A stretch of 64,000 bases of DNA from Leptothoe spongobia TAU-MAC 1115 (GTDB lineage Bacteria > Cyanobacteriota > Cyanobacteriia > Phormidesmidales > Phormidesmidaceae): contig NZ_JADOES010000001.1 in the NCBI RefSeq assembly GCF_018739885.1, positions 1 to 64,000 on the forward strand, read 5' to 3'. Positions 48,152 through 57,590 of this stretch are shown here, piece after piece (positions within the stretch are counted from its first letter, which is position 1; every line of letters begins with the position of its first letter). Under the pieces are notes generated by a model that was given only the letters and a program-made list of their open reading frames with translations, made no database searches and had not been told where the DNA came from. The position numbers and the translations under genes were made by a program.

Positions 48152-49141
48152 TTATCGAGTTTGAAAGATATTCTGCACCATTTGCTTATCAGAATTGGCG
48201 GCGGCTCGGTCCAACTCATCAATTTCGCCTGGGCTCAGCCGCCAACCTAAAGCACCGATATTTTGTTTAGCCTGATCGAGACTTTTGGCTCCTGGAATTG
48301 GAGTAGTCCCTTTGCAAATGCACCAGTTCAGAGCGGTTTGGGCCATCGTCTTATCTCGTTCTATGGCTACTTCCCGCAAACAATCGAGCAGCGGCTGAAT
48401 GCCTGGTAACAGCTGTCGAAATAAAATACCTCTTAGCCCCTTTGGTTTCGGTGTATCTACGCCATACTTACCTGTAAGTAACCCTAACCCAAGAGGACTG
48501 TAGGCAATCATCTGAATACCAAGTTCGTCACACACCTCTTTTAATCTCAGATCGGTGACTGGAAATGTGGATAACAGCGAATACTGTACTTGCAAACAGG
48601 TGATGGGCACTCCTCGTTCGGCAAAGCGTTTGTGTACCCAATGTAGGCGTTTGGGACCATAGTTGGATAGACCGACACCTTTGACAAGGCCTTGCTCGTA
48701 CAGATCAGCGAGACCATCTAACAGAGGGCCTTCCTGCCAAGGAAAATAATTGGCCGTAGGCCAGTGCATTTGAGCAATGTCCAAACGCCCCATGCGTGCT
48801 TTTGATGCTTGACCGGCTTGGGCCATCATGCCGCGTGTCAATCGCCAGGGATAGGCGGCTAGTTTGGTTGCTAGGCAGATTTTGTTTTGATTGGGTCCTT
48901 GGTAAGCCTGGCTAAACTGGCCTAATAGCTTTTCACTTTGTCCCTTCAGCTTTCCTGTCCCATAGGAGTCGCCTGTATCAAATAGGGTGACTCCATTGTC
49001 AACACAATAGTTAAATACCTGTTGCAGGTCAGCATCCATGCTTTCGTCATAACCCCAGAGCAAACGGTTTCCCCAAGCCCAGGTACCACAACCCATTTCA
49101 GGCAAAGTAATCGTTGTGGCAGTGGAGACATTAGCAGGCAT
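48152..49141 (-). CDS. aldo/keto reductase
   Basis: NADPH-dependent oxidoreductase of the aldo/keto reductase superfamily, 329 residues in a TIM barrel. The catalytic tetrad can be placed: Asp and Tyr in LFDTGDSYGTG near residue 55, Lys in ICLATKLAAYP near residue 92 and His in IAQMHWPTANY near residue 122. The cofactor segment is ALNWCICKGTTPIPGAKSLDQAKQNIGAL near residue 265. It reduces aldehydes or ketones; the substrate is unknown. ATG is the start. The neighbouring pseudogene lies downstream on the same strand. Confidence 0.9.
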   Translation of the reverse strand: MPANVSTATTITLPEMGCGTWAWGNRLLWGYDESMDADLQQVFNYCVDNGVTLFDTGDSYGTGKLKGQSEKLLGQFSQAYQGPNQNKICLATKLAAYPWRLTRGMMAQAGQASKARMGRLDIAQMHWPTANYFPWQEGPLLDGLADLYEQGLVKGVGLSNYGPKRLHWVHKRFAERGVPITCLQVQYSLLSTFPVTDLRLKEVCDELGIQMIAYSPLGLGLLTGKYGVDTPKPKGLRGILFRQLLPGIQPLLDCLREVAIERDKTMAQTALNWCICKGTTPIPGAKSLDQAKQNIGALGWRLSPGEIDELDRAAANSDKQMVQNIFQTR

Positions 49142-49311
49142 AGGGATGGGTAACGATGAATGACTAGATGCTGATACTGATTAGGAGCAGGAGCAGCAAT
49201 GGCGACTAGATAAACCTATCGGTTTGGAGTAAATCCTGGCAAGAAATTATTCGGGATTTCTTATCTCTAGGTTTACAGTTCTGCTTTCAAAAAAGCTGTT
49301 GTTGATTGGTG

Positions 49312-49418
49312 ATACGAAATCCGGGTTACCTGCGACCGATATCCCAGGGCACCCACAAGGGGATGCCCCTACAGGACTATCTGTTTTGAATCGGATTTGC
49401 TCAATTCGGATTTGGTAT
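49312..49418. mobile_element. 107-bp MITE-like element, copy A
   Basis: Terminal inverted repeats ATACGAAATCC (49312-49322) and GGATTTGGTAT (49408-49418) bound a 107-base element with an internal CCCACAAGGGGATGCCCCTAC region. It has no coding capacity. A second copy of identical length lies at 50506-50612. Such elements are usually moved by a transposase encoded elsewhere; none is seen here. The surrounding 49142-49547 gap is otherwise featureless. Confidence 0.85.
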
Positions 49419-49547
49419 AAGATGACGCAGTCTAGACGGATGATTATTTGTCAGGACTTACCAGCTTAAATCCTCTCAAACCGCAGCAACGTTCAAAAAA
49501 ACTGGGCTAGACTACGTCTAAATCATTTTATTGATAGGGCTGAGGCT

Positions 49548-50468
49548 GTGAAATCTTTTTGGTGGCTGGGTTGCTGTGGAGCGCTATTGGTGATCGGGGC
49601 TAGCCTGGGGCGGCATCATATTGTTTCAACTGGGTCGCCTGGGTCGCCTGGTCGAGCGATCGCACAAACCCCTCAGCTAACGACCCAAGCCAACGGGCAG
49701 TCAAACCAAGACCTGCTCACCGAGCTGGCCCAGGCTGATGTGATCTATTTAGGCGAAACCCACACAGACGCAGCCGACCACATGGCCCAGCTTGAGATCA
49801 TTACAGCCATGCACCAGGCCCGTGGTGATATTGCCATTGGCCTCGAAATGTTTCAGCGTCCGTTTCAGTCAGTTCTGGATCAATACATTGCCGGTGAGAT
49901 CACTGAAGCGGACTTAGTGGAGCAAAGCGAATACGAAACCCGTTGGGGCTTTGCCTGGGAGCTATATGCCCCGATTATGCGCTACGCCCAGAATAATCAA
50001 ATTCCATTAATTGCGCTCAATACTCCGAGAGAAATCACCAAGAAGGTGGCCAGACAGGGGTTAGCCAGTCTAACGGGGGATGATTGGCAATATATCCCAC
50101 CCATCGATGAAATCGACACCAGTGATGAAAACTATCAGGCCATGCTAGCCCAGGTATTTGGACATCATGGTGGTCATGGTAACAGCGGTCCCAGCTTTGA
50201 GAATTTCTTTGCCGCCCAGGTACTGTGGGATGAAACCATGGCGGCATCGGTCGCTGATTATGTCATCGCTGCTCCAGATACCCAGGTGATTGTGCTGGCT
50301 GGAGAGGGACATATTGTGTTCGACTTTGGTATTCCTAGCCGGGTGGAACGTCGTTTAGGGGAGGATCTGGTGTCCCATAGCGTACTACTTAACCCAACGT
50401 CCACATCCCCTGAGCTAGCTGATTTTTTCTGGTTTTCAGAGTCGACGACACCTGAGGTGGCTGAATAG
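49548..50468 (+). CDS. ChaN family lipoprotein-like protein
   Basis: A 306-residue exported protein of the ChaN family (TIKI/EreA-like fold), some of whose members bind haem or act in iron regulation. Signal peptide: KSFWWLGCCGALLVIGASLG. The family's HxxE-type site is seen in DVIYLGETHTDAADHMAQLE near residue 68, GLEMFQRPFQSVLDQYIAGE near residue 104, ALNTPREITKKV near residue 158 and VLAGEGHIVFDFGIPSRVERR near residue 253. GTG is the start. It is bracketed by two direct copies of a 107-bp MITE-like element, 129 bases upstream and 37 bases downstream. Ligand and function are unproven. Confidence 0.82.
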   Translation: MKSFWWLGCCGALLVIGASLGRHHIVSTGSPGSPGRAIAQTPQLTTQANGQSNQDLLTELAQADVIYLGETHTDAADHMAQLEIITAMHQARGDIAIGLEMFQRPFQSVLDQYIAGEITEADLVEQSEYETRWGFAWELYAPIMRYAQNNQIPLIALNTPREITKKVARQGLASLTGDDWQYIPPIDEIDTSDENYQAMLAQVFGHHGGHGNSGPSFENFFAAQVLWDETMAASVADYVIAAPDTQVIVLAGEGHIVFDFGIPSRVERRLGEDLVSHSVLLNPTSTSPELADFFWFSESTTPEVAE

Positions 50469-50505
50469 TAAGCACATCTTTCAACTTCGCCCAAAGGTGC
50501 TGCTG

Positions 50506-50612
50506 ATACGAAATCCTGACTGATAGCACCCGATATCGAAGGGCATCTACAAGGGAGTGCCCCTACAAGATTGTCCATCTTGAATCGGGGTTGAGGAATT
50601 TGGATTTGGTAT
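50506..50612. mobile_element. 107-bp MITE-like element, copy B
   Basis: Same terminal inverted repeats (ATACGAAATCC at 50506-50516, GGATTTGGTAT at 50602-50612), orientation and length as copy A, with substitutions in the interior (GAAGGGCATCTACAAGGGAG). It ends 5 bases before the stop codon of the substrate-binding-protein gene on the minus strand. Confidence 0.85.
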
Positions 50613-50617
50613 TTTTC

Positions 50618-52045
50618 TTATTCCACTGGGATAAAGTCAAATCCTAGGCCAGAGCGTTCACCTGGTTGAATATGGACTAGCTGGGCCGCCCGGTTGCGAT
50701 CGCCTGAGGGCAGAAAATGTACATTGCCTGTAGCTCCATCTGCTGAGAAATTCGCTTCATGTAGGGTTTTGCGGATGCCTTCACGACTGGGGTCTTCGAG
50801 CAGAGCTGCACCGAGGGCTGCGATCGCATCATAGGCCATGGCGCTGCGCCAACTAACATCACCACCCCAGATGTCACGTGCTCCCGTCACAAACTCAGAA
50901 TTTGGATCCGACAATACATGCCAGGGAACGGCAACGACTAATCCCTCTGCATTAGCTCCCCCATCTTCTAAAACCCGAGGATGATACAGATCATCACCGC
51001 CAATTAAAGGAAATTCTTGATTTACCGCCGCCATCACATCAAGGGAGGGATCTAGCGTATCTGTACTAGATGCCAACATAATCACATCTGCCCCTTGTTC
51101 CTTGGCTAGGGCAATCTGCTTATCCGCATCAAAATTAGAAGAATCGGCAAGATCATACTCGGTCATCACCTCACCACCATCACTAAAGACAGACGTGGCA
51201 AACTCACTTTTCAGCGAAAGGCTATAGGCGCTATTGGAATCGTAATAAAGAATCGCTTTTTGCGCTCCGAGATCATTGATCATGTAGCGAGCCAAAGCAG
51301 CAGCGGCAAAGCTATCACTGGGCACTGTCCTTAAAACATAAGGACTAAAGCCAGATAACTCTACTGACGTACTAATGGCAGACACCATGGGCAGTTTGCC
51401 CTGGTTATAGACAGGAGCTGCCTCTAAGGTAACGCCACTGCTGTAATGACCGAGGACACCTAAAACCTCAGATCGTTTCACCAAGTCGGTGGCTACAGAT
51501 TTAGCAATGCTTGGGTCATTATCATCATTGGCAATCAGAATCTTGATAGGAGTTCCACCGGCCCCAACCAATTGATTGAGTTCTTGTTGTGCCTGCCCTG
51601 CCCCCCGCAAGATTTCTAAGCCGATCTCACTTGTATTCCCAATCGGTGCAATCACCGCCAATGTATGGGCAGGTTTCTCACCAATACGGGCGTTATTTAG
51701 ATATATAAATGCTTCAGGATCATTGCGATTCTCATTTAAGGCGGCTTCTAGGGCCGTAATAGCTGTTGCATAATTTCCGTCGGCATAGGCGGCAATACCT
51801 TGTTGCTTTAAATCTGAAGGATCAGGTAATAGACTCTGTGAGCCGTCACTCAATCGTTTTTCTAAAGGTGATGGTGATGGTGATTGAGGCTTTACTTTTA
51901 CTTTTGGCTCTGAGCTTGATGTCGCAGCGACGTTGGCAGGTTTCCGACTAAACGAGCCTGAAATGCCCAAAAAGAAGATCCCTAGAATCCCAAACGTTGC
52001 TAAAAATAGGATTATTTCAAACTTGTAGTTTTTAAGTGTGCGCAT
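50618..52045 (-). CDS. ABC-transporter-type substrate-binding protein with TPR, LIVBP fold
   Basis: A 475-residue membrane-anchored protein. One helix spans residues about 9-27; an S/P/K-rich linker follows; a TPR-like pair (DLKQQGIAAYADGNYATAITALEAALNENRNDPEAFIYLNNARIG) covers residues about 78-124; then comes a periplasmic-binding fold of the branched-chain amino acid type, from LAVIAPIGNTSEIG near residue 130 to the end, with VLGVLGHYSSGVTLEAAPVYNQG near residue 190. No permease or ATPase genes adjoin, so it may act as a sensor or a shared binding protein. The ligand is unknown. A MITE-like element ends 5 bases beyond its stop codon. Confidence 0.8.
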   Translation of the reverse strand: MRTLKNYKFEIILFLATFGILGIFFLGISGSFSRKPANVAATSSSEPKVKVKPQSPSPSPLEKRLSDGSQSLLPDPSDLKQQGIAAYADGNYATAITALEAALNENRNDPEAFIYLNNARIGEKPAHTLAVIAPIGNTSEIGLEILRGAGQAQQELNQLVGAGGTPIKILIANDDNDPSIAKSVATDLVKRSEVLGVLGHYSSGVTLEAAPVYNQGKLPMVSAISTSVELSGFSPYVLRTVPSDSFAAAALARYMINDLGAQKAILYYDSNSAYSLSLKSEFATSVFSDGGEVMTEYDLADSSNFDADKQIALAKEQGADVIMLASSTDTLDPSLDVMAAVNQEFPLIGGDDLYHPRVLEDGGANAEGLVVAVPWHVLSDPNSEFVTGARDIWGGDVSWRSAMAYDAIAALGAALLEDPSREGIRKTLHEANFSADGATGNVHFLPSGDRNRAAQLVHIQPGERSGLGFDFIPVE

Positions 52046-52279
52046 GGCTCAGGCGGAAGAAGTTGAATTTAAAAATCAGCGAATCATTAACTCAGCCTGT
52101 CTAACCTCAACCATCCCTCATGGTTTACTTATCTGCTGAAGTTATTGGAGCTATGTTATTGCCAGTGAATATCTTATATACGCAGTAAGTTAGTAGACTT
52201 TCACATCATGTAACAAGTGACAGTAGTGTACCCAAGGCTGGCATAGACTTTGCCATTATTAAAGCTATGCTAGACCTAC
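52046..52279. other. intergenic between rplL terminator and binding-protein gene
   Basis: About 230 bases holding the promoter of the minus-strand substrate-binding-protein gene, which starts at 52045. I see no gene or repeat. Confidence 0.4.
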
Positions 52280-52323
52280 ATATCAAAAGCCCTGCTACCG
52301 GAAGATAACAGGGCCTTTGATAT
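52280..52323 (-). terminator. rho-independent terminator after rplL
   Basis: Stem ATATCAAAAGCCCTG / CAGGGCCTTTGATAT (52280-52294 and 52309-52323, one mismatch), about 100 bases after rplL on the minus strand, closing the ribosomal operon. Confidence 0.85.
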
Positions 52324-52421
52324 GAATTGTAAAGTTGAAGCAATCGCTATTACATCGCGCTTAAGCGATACATTTTAAACGCTTCATCGATTCAGGACAT
52401 AGATCTGTATCAAGGGCTAGT

Positions 52422-52814
52422 TTATTTAACTGACACCTTAGCACCAGCTTCCTCAAGTTGCTTCTTAGCGGCTTCAGCATCATCCTTGGAGACGCCCTCT
52501 TTGATCGCCTTGGGTGCACCCTCAACAATCGCCTTGGCTTCTTTGAGGCCCAGACCAGTCAGGGCACGAACAGCCTTAAGAACGGCAATCTTGTTGCCAC
52601 CGAAGTCTTCGAGCACTACATCAAACTCAGTCTTCTCTTCAGCTGCTTCACCAGCACCAGCGCCACCGGCACCAGGAGCCATCATCATCATGCCACCAGC
52701 AGGTGCAGCAGCACTTACATCGAAGGTTTCTTCGATTTGCTTAACGAGTTCAGAAGCTTCTAGTAAAGTTAAAGACTTCAACTTTTCCAAAATTTCATCA
52801 GTTGCAGCAGACAT
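52422..52814 (-). CDS. rplL: 50S ribosomal protein L7/L12
   Basis: Stalk protein of the large ribosomal subunit that recruits and activates translational GTPases. The 130 residues show an N-terminal dimer domain (residues about 1-35), an A/G/M-rich hinge ([21 protein letters not shown]) and the C-terminal domain with [23 protein letters not shown] near residue 60 and [21 protein letters not shown] near residue 90. It is the last gene of the series, 54 bases after rplJ, and bound by L10. Confidence 0.98.
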   Translation of the reverse strand: MSAATDEILEKLKSLTLLEASELVKQIEETFDVSAAAPAGGMMMMAPGAGGAGAGEAAEEKTEFDVVLEDFGGNKIAVLKAVRALTGLGLKEAKAIVEGAPKAIKEGVSKDDAEAAKKQLEEAGAKVSVK

Positions 52815-52868
52815 GGATTTCTCCTTGATTAATTACAAAATGAATAGGCAATGGACCAAAGCTGGAAC

Positions 52869-53408
52869 TTATTCGCCGCCGTCTCCACCTTCCTTGTCGA
52901 CATAGGCTTGCAGACCACGAGCAATAGATGACGGGACTTCCTTGACACCCACTGCCACTTTTGTTGCCAGAGCATTGAGGGCACCTGCAATACGTGCGTA
53001 TAGCTCTTCCTTGCTAGGTAGATCGGCTAGAGCTTCTGCTTCTGCACTGGTCAGAGTTTGTCCTTCTAGTACGCCACCACGCAGTTTGGTTTTCTTCGTG
53101 TCTTTCTGGAATTTTTTGTATTCCTTAACGACACTACCAATGTCTTCTTTGGTCAGTAGTAATGCAGTCGTATCCTTGAGGAACTCCTGTACAGGCTGCC
53201 AATTTTTATCGTCTTGAACCGCAATTTTGATTAGGGTGTTTTTTGCAATTTTGCAAGTACCGCCCTTCTCTCGAATACGGTTACGCAGATCGCTAATTTC
53301 AGCAACCGTCAGACCTTTGTAGTCAATAACAAAAATTGATTGGGTGTCGCTTAGGAGATCCTTAAGCTCAGCAACAATCTCTTTTTTGTTTTCTAGGGTT
53401 CTCCCCAT
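52869..53408 (-). CDS. rplJ: 50S ribosomal protein L10
   Basis: Base of the L7/L12 stalk, 179 residues from ATG at 53408, which opens MGRTLENKKEIVAELKDLL; the reading frame continues upstream into leader sequence that is unlikely to be translated. Typical blocks are FVIDYKGLTVAEISDLR near residue 30 and CKIAKNTLIKIAV near residue 54. L10 and L7/L12 usually repress their own translation through the leader mRNA, and a folded leader with a terminator-like hairpin lies upstream. Confidence 0.97.
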   Translation of the reverse strand: MGRTLENKKEIVAELKDLLSDTQSIFVIDYKGLTVAEISDLRNRIREKGGTCKIAKNTLIKIAVQDDKNWQPVQEFLKDTTALLLTKEDIGSVVKEYKKFQKDTKKTKLRGGVLEGQTLTSAEAEALADLPSKEELYARIAGALNALATKVAVGVKEVPSSIARGLQAYVDKEGGDGGE

Positions 53409-53694
53409 TCGGATCTCACCTCCTTGATTGCGGGGATAGGTTGAAAATATGGCCAACTGCAAACTCAACCTAAAACACTCGACTGACAATGAATCTTGAG
53501 ATCTAAAAAGGCCTCAGCTAATCGCCGAGACCCAAAGATGAGCGCTACTAACACCCATGCTCTACACCTCGGCAGGATATTAAGCAAAATGCACCTGCTG
53601 TCTTCGAATGCTTATTTGGTTGTTGGATGTCTTAGAGCAGTAGCAATATCTCCAAAGCTTTTATCTGTTGATTATCTCAACAGAGTGGATTAAT
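53409..53694 (-). promoter_or_regulatory. rplJ leader with terminator-like attenuator
   Basis: A 286-base gap between rplA and rplJ, within one transcription series. On the minus strand GGTCTCGGC-GATTA-GCTGAGGCC (53532-53510), with two G-T pairs, is followed by TTTTT (53509-53505), which is an intrinsic terminator shape about 100 bases before rplJ. Position and family precedent suggest an L10-type leader controlling rplJL by attenuation or protein binding. Confidence 0.6.
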
Positions 53695-54414
53695 TTATGC
53701 AGCGGATTCTTCCAGTTGAAGATCGCGCAGTGCACTAATATCCATTTTAATCGCAGGACCCATAGTAGCAGCTACTGACATTGTGCGCCAGTAACGACCT
53801 TTGGCTCCAGAAGGACGATTTCGATCAATTGTCTCTTGCAAAGCCTTTAGGTTGGTCAGTAGGTCTTCTGCGGAGAAATCAGCTTTGCCAAACATGACGT
53901 GGACAATGCCAGACTTGTCTGCTCGAAACTCCAATTTACCTGCCTTAAAGTCGTTAATCGCCTGGGCTAAGTCAAAAGTTACCGAACCACCTTTGGGGGA
54001 TGGCATCAAACCACGGGGACCCAGGATACGTCCAAGCTTGGCTACCTTGGGCATCATGTCAGGTGTAGCGACAAGGATGTCAAAATCCATCATGCCTTTT
54101 TGGATTTCGTCGATCAATTCCTCAGAACCTGCCAGATCGGCACCATTTTCAGTAGCTTCGGCCACCTTTTCGCCACGAGCAATGACCGCAACCCGAACAG
54201 CTTGACCAGTACCGTTAGGAAGAGCCACAGTAGTACGCAACTGCTGATCAGTATATTTAGGATCAATGCCTAGGCGGATGTGAGCCTCAATTGTTTCAGT
54301 AAACTTTGCAGTCGCTGTTTCTTTGACTAACTGCATTGCCTCTAAAGGCTCGTAAAGCTTGTCCTGCACTTTGGTCTGCAGCTCTTTTAAGCGGCGCGAC
54401 ACTTTTTTCGCCAT
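53695..54414 (-). CDS. rplA: 50S ribosomal protein L1
   Basis: Protein of the L1 stalk that contacts E-site tRNA, 239 residues. Typical segments: [27 protein letters not shown] near residue 33, [15 protein letters not shown] near residue 65, the conserved [20 protein letters not shown] near residue 128 and [15 protein letters not shown] near residue 158. The gene follows rplK after 88 bases. L1 commonly represses the rplKA message. Confidence 0.98.
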   Translation of the reverse strand: MAKKVSRRLKELQTKVQDKLYEPLEAMQLVKETATAKFTETIEAHIRLGIDPKYTDQQLRTTVALPNGTGQAVRVAVIARGEKVAEATENGADLAGSEELIDEIQKGMMDFDILVATPDMMPKVAKLGRILGPRGLMPSPKGGSVTFDLAQAINDFKAGKLEFRADKSGIVHVMFGKADFSAEDLLTNLKALQETIDRNRPSGAKGRYWRTMSVAATMGPAIKMDISALRDLQLEESAA

Positions 54415-54502
54415 AAGTTACTCCTTGGGGTGATAGCGAAGTATGAGTTCTTCCCCAGATTGATTTTCTGATACTTTCAAAAAGTAAAATACGTGTACTG
54501 AA

Positions 54503-54928
54503 TTAATCAGACACGGTGACTCCCATATTGCGGGCGGTGCCTTCGATGATGTTCATCGCTGCTTCAACGTCATTAGCGTTGAGGTCAGGCATTTTCATCT
54601 CAGCAATTTCTTGCAATTGGGCACGGGTGATTGAGCCAACTTTTGTTTTGTTTGGCTCACCAGAACCCTTCTCAATCTTTGCCGCTTTTTTGATCAGCAC
54701 AGAGGCTGGCGGTGTTTTGAGAATAAAGGTGAAACTTCTGTCTTCAAAAACAGAGATTTCAACCGGAACAATTAGTCCAGCTTTGTCAGAGGTCTTAGCG
54801 TTGTACTCTTTGCAAAACGCCATAATGTTGACCCCGTGCTGACCCAAGGCGGGACCAATTGGCGGTGCAGGGTTCGCTTTTCCAGCTGGGATTGCCAGCT
54901 TAATAAGGGCAACTACCTTCTTCGCCAT
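54503..54928 (-). CDS. rplK: 50S ribosomal protein L11
   Basis: Protein of the GTPase-associated centre, 141 residues. Opening [37 protein letters not shown], with the proline-rich switch, and closing [27 protein letters not shown] are diagnostic. It starts 3 bases after the nusG stop codon, so translation is probably coupled. Confidence 0.98.
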   Translation of the reverse strand: MAKKVVALIKLAIPAGKANPAPPIGPALGQHGVNIMAFCKEYNAKTSDKAGLIVPVEISVFEDRSFTFILKTPPASVLIKKAAKIEKGSGEPNKTKVGSITRAQLQEIAEMKMPDLNANDVEAAMNIIEGTARNMGVTVSD

Positions 54929-54931
54929 TGA

Positions 54932-55570
54932 TTAACTCTCTTTTTGCACTTGGTTAAATTCCAGCTCAACGGGGGTATCACGACCGAAAATCGATAACAA
55001 TGCCTTTAGCTTGCTCCGTTCAGGACTGACTTCAATGACTTCGCCACTAAAGTCCTTAAACGGACCAGACAGCACCAAAATTTTGTCACCTTCAGCCATA
55101 TCAACTTTGACTACGGGTGCTTGCTCTTGGGTCTGCTTAAAGATACGCTCGACCTCCGCTCGACTCAAAGGCATGGGTTTAACATGCCCTCGCCCACGTC
55201 CAGTGGCACGGCGCTGTTCAGCACCGACAAAGTTAATGACATGGGGGGTGTTTTTGACCACTTGCCATACGTCATCCTCTAGAATCATCCGGATGAGGAC
55301 ATATCCAGGAAAAACTTTTTCCTCAATATTCTGACGACTACCATCCTTGCGCAACTTAACCGCAGGGGTTTGCGGTATTTCAATTTGAAAAATGTACTGG
55401 TTAACGCCCAGAGTAATAGCCCGTTGCTCAAGATTGAGCTTGACGCGCTTTTCACATCCGGAGGCTACTTGTACTGCATACCAGCGAGACTGAGACTTCC
55501 TTGGCTCGTCGGGAACCGCAGAGTCATTATTATCTGCTGTATAGTTTGGATCGTCAGAAGCGTAAGTCAT
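54932..55570 (-). CDS. nusG: transcription termination/antitermination protein NusG
   Basis: Universal elongation factor that joins RNA polymerase to Rho or the ribosome, 212 residues. The NGN domain begins SRWYAVQVASGCEKRVKLNLEQ near residue 28, with FPGYVLIRMILED near residue 86, and the KOW domain near residue 160 has GDKILVLSGPFKDFSGEVIEV. The first 26 residues are a polar extension. Its start codon overlaps the last base of secE, showing translational coupling. Confidence 0.97.
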   Translation of the reverse strand: MTYASDDPNYTADNNDSAVPDEPRKSQSRWYAVQVASGCEKRVKLNLEQRAITLGVNQYIFQIEIPQTPAVKLRKDGSRQNIEEKVFPGYVLIRMILEDDVWQVVKNTPHVINFVGAEQRRATGRGRGHVKPMPLSRAEVERIFKQTQEQAPVVKVDMAEGDKILVLSGPFKDFSGEVIEVSPERSKLKALLSIFGRDTPVELEFNQVQKES

Positions 55571-55872
55571 TAAAACACCTGCCTAGAAGCCCAACCAAAG
55601 AGTTTATCCACTAAGTAAATAAGTGTCGCAGACACACCCACCATTAAAATTACAGCCGCCGATTCACTAATCAGCTGCTGTCTGGAGGGCCAAACTACTT
55701 TACTTAACTCTTCGCGGGTGCCTTTAACAAAAGACCCTGCATCAAATGAGTCAGAGGAGTCGCTTGCCTGCTTGTCCACTACTTTCTTAGCGTCCTTTTT
55801 GACCACGTCATTAGCTTCCTTGTTTCCTACATCGAGCCTGGTCGATTTGGTCATCAACCTAGAGCTATCCAA
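55570..55872 (-). CDS. secE: preprotein translocase subunit SecE
   Basis: Small membrane subunit of the Sec translocon, 100 residues with a single C-terminal helix (ESAAVILMVGVSATLIYLVDKLF, residues about 70-92). The amphipathic stretch FVKGTREELSKVVWPSRQQLISES before it is the SecE signature. The first 45 residues are charged and poorly conserved; an ATG six codons in (55854) is an alternative start. It lies between the tRNA-Trp gene and nusG, the usual order in cyanobacteria. Confidence 0.95.
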   Translation of the reverse strand: MDSSRLMTKSTRLDVGNKEANDVVKKDAKKVVDKQASDSSDSFDAGSFVKGTREELSKVVWPSRQQLISESAAVILMVGVSATLIYLVDKLFGWASRQVF

Positions 55873-55980
55873 GCAAAAATTCTACCTAAAGCTTATTGCT
55901 TTGGAGAGAAAGAAAAACCTCTTTCCCTTTTCAGCAATAAATCTAAATGCTTCAGGCAGAACTTATGCTAATCGCTCAGC

Positions 55981-56052
55981 GCGCCCTGGAGGACTCGAAC
56001 CCCCGACATTCGGTTTTGGAGACCGACGTTCTACCAACTGAACTAAGGACGC
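55981..56052 (-). tRNA. trnW: tRNA-Trp (CCA anticodon)
   Basis: On the minus strand the 72-base cloverleaf is complete: acceptor GCGTCCT/AGGGCGC (one G-T pair), D arm GTTC/GAAC, anticodon arm TCGGT-CTCCAAA-ACCGA with anticodon CCA, and T arm GGGGG-TTCGAGT-CCTCC. The 3' CCA is not encoded. It sits between rplS and secE on the same strand and is likely processed from a shared transcript. Confidence 0.96.
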
Positions 56053-56116
56053 ACGACTCTTTGAACTTGTCCCATTGTAAGGCTTAACCTGCGGGCTTTA
56101 GATGCCCTAGGGTTAT

Positions 56117-56497
56117 TTATTTTTTGCCTGATTTTTCGATGGGACGGTCAAAGCGCTGTTTCAAGCGAGTTGCTTTACCAACGCGATCGCGCAGGTAGTA
56201 CAACTTAGCACGACGCGCTTTACCTCTACGTAAGACCTTAATATTGGCCACGCGAGGTGCATGAAGTAAGAAAACACGCTCTACACCCACACCTTGAAAG
56301 ATGCGACGTACGGTGATCGTCTCGTTGATACCACCATTGCGCATCGCAATGACAGTGCCTTCGTAGGGCTGCACACGTTCCTTACCACCTTCTACAATTC
56401 GGACACCGACCCGAACTGTGTCCCCAACATAGATTTTGGGGACATCTTCTTTGATATGTTCCGCTTCTATTGAGCGGATAATCTCCTCAGCGTTCAT
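56117..56497 (-). CDS. rplS: 50S ribosomal protein L19
   Basis: Large-subunit protein at the subunit interface, 126 residues from ATG at 56497; the open frame upstream is not protein-like. Diagnostic segments are [28 protein letters not shown] near residue 24, [41 protein letters not shown] near residue 65. It heads the ribosomal series and is divergent from map, with 230 bases between. Confidence 0.97.
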   Translation of the reverse strand: MNAEEIIRSIEAEHIKEDVPKIYVGDTVRVGVRIVEGGKERVQPYEGTVIAMRNGGINETITVRRIFQGVGVERVFLLHAPRVANIKVLRRGKARRAKLYYLRDRVGKATRLKQRFDRPIEKSGKK

Positions 56498-56727
56498 AAG
56501 CCCTGAAAAGCGCACGGTCTTTAATAGTAGGCCAACATGGTCATAAATACCAAGGGTTTTTAGGAAACCATTTTCAGGGTAGGTATGGCCCAACCAGCTA
56601 ATAGGGCAGCAGGGAATGGTGAATGGGCAATAGGGGGATGGAGCAAGAATCTTGCATACTATAGAGTATGAGTTGGATAATTCGACTTTCGATATGAAGC
56701 CCTCCTTACAAAACTCAATCACCCACT

Positions 56728-57561
56728 ATGAATGTTTTAGGTAATTTGCTTTCGCGAGCTTTGGCTGTTCCAGTCATGGTAGGACCGCGTAAACATCAAG
56801 GGATTGAGTTAAAGTCCGAGCCGGAACAAGAAACGATGCGGCAAGCGGGTCGGATTGTAGCGACGGTGCTCAAGGAGATTTCTGAACTGGTGCAGCCGGG
56901 GATGACGACGGCGGATTTGGATGATCATGCCGAGCGGCGGATTCGAGCAATGGGGGCTAAGCCTAGTTTTAAGGGGTATCACGGTTTCCCAGGCTCTATC
57001 TGTGCCAGCATCAATGATGAGGTGGTGCATGGTATTCCCCGCAAGCGTAAAGTCATCAAGGCTGGGGATTTACTAAAGGTTGACACTGGGGCCTACTACG
57101 ACGGGTTTCACGGTGATTCTTGTATTACGATTGCAGTCGGTAAAATCAATACCAAAGCTCAGAAGCTGATGGATGCAGCTGAGGCGGCCCTCTATGCCGG
57201 TGTGGCTCAAGCACTCCCAGGTAAAACGCTACTGGATATTGCTGGAGCAGTTGAGGACAGCATTCGGGCGAGTGGCTATACCGTGGTTGAGGAGTTTACT
57301 GGCCATGGTGTGGGGAGAAATCTGCATGAGCCTCCATCAGTGTTTAATTTTCGGACTAAAGAACTGCCAAATGTGACCTTAAAACCGGGTATGGCTTTGG
57401 CAATTGAGCCGATCCTCAATGAGGGATCTAAGGTAACGCGAACCCTGAGGGATCGATGGACCGTGGTCACGTGCGATCGCAAACTTTCTGCCCAGTTTGA
57501 GCATACCGTCCTCATCACTGAAGACGGTCAAGAAATTCTGACTGATCGCTCCCAGATATAG
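56728..57561 (+). CDS. map: methionine aminopeptidase, type I
   Basis: Removes the initiator methionine from nascent proteins. Metal ligands are visible in order: D in [15 protein letters not shown] near residue 114, D in the same block, H in [14 protein letters not shown] near residue 192, E in [10 protein letters not shown] near residue 226 and E in FEHTVLIT near residue 260. The 277 residues include an N-terminal extension of about 30 relative to the bare catalytic domain ([20 protein letters not shown] starts the fold). Cyanobacteria have several map paralogues, so the index is not given. Confidence 0.94.
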   Translation: MNVLGNLLSRALAVPVMVGPRKHQGIELKSEPEQETMRQAGRIVATVLKEISELVQPGMTTADLDDHAERRIRAMGAKPSFKGYHGFPGSICASINDEVVHGIPRKRKVIKAGDLLKVDTGAYYDGFHGDSCITIAVGKINTKAQKLMDAAEAALYAGVAQALPGKTLLDIAGAVEDSIRASGYTVVEEFTGHGVGRNLHEPPSVFNFRTKELPNVTLKPGMALAIEPILNEGSKVTRTLRDRWTVVTCDRKLSAQFEHTVLITEDGQEILTDRSQI

Positions 57562-57590
57562 CCTAGAGAAGGATTTCAGTATGACTACTA

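Noticed and set aside
45000-50700. Prophage or genomic island with integrase
   Set aside because: No integrase, phage structural gene, tRNA junction or attachment repeat is visible; only short repeats and remnants.
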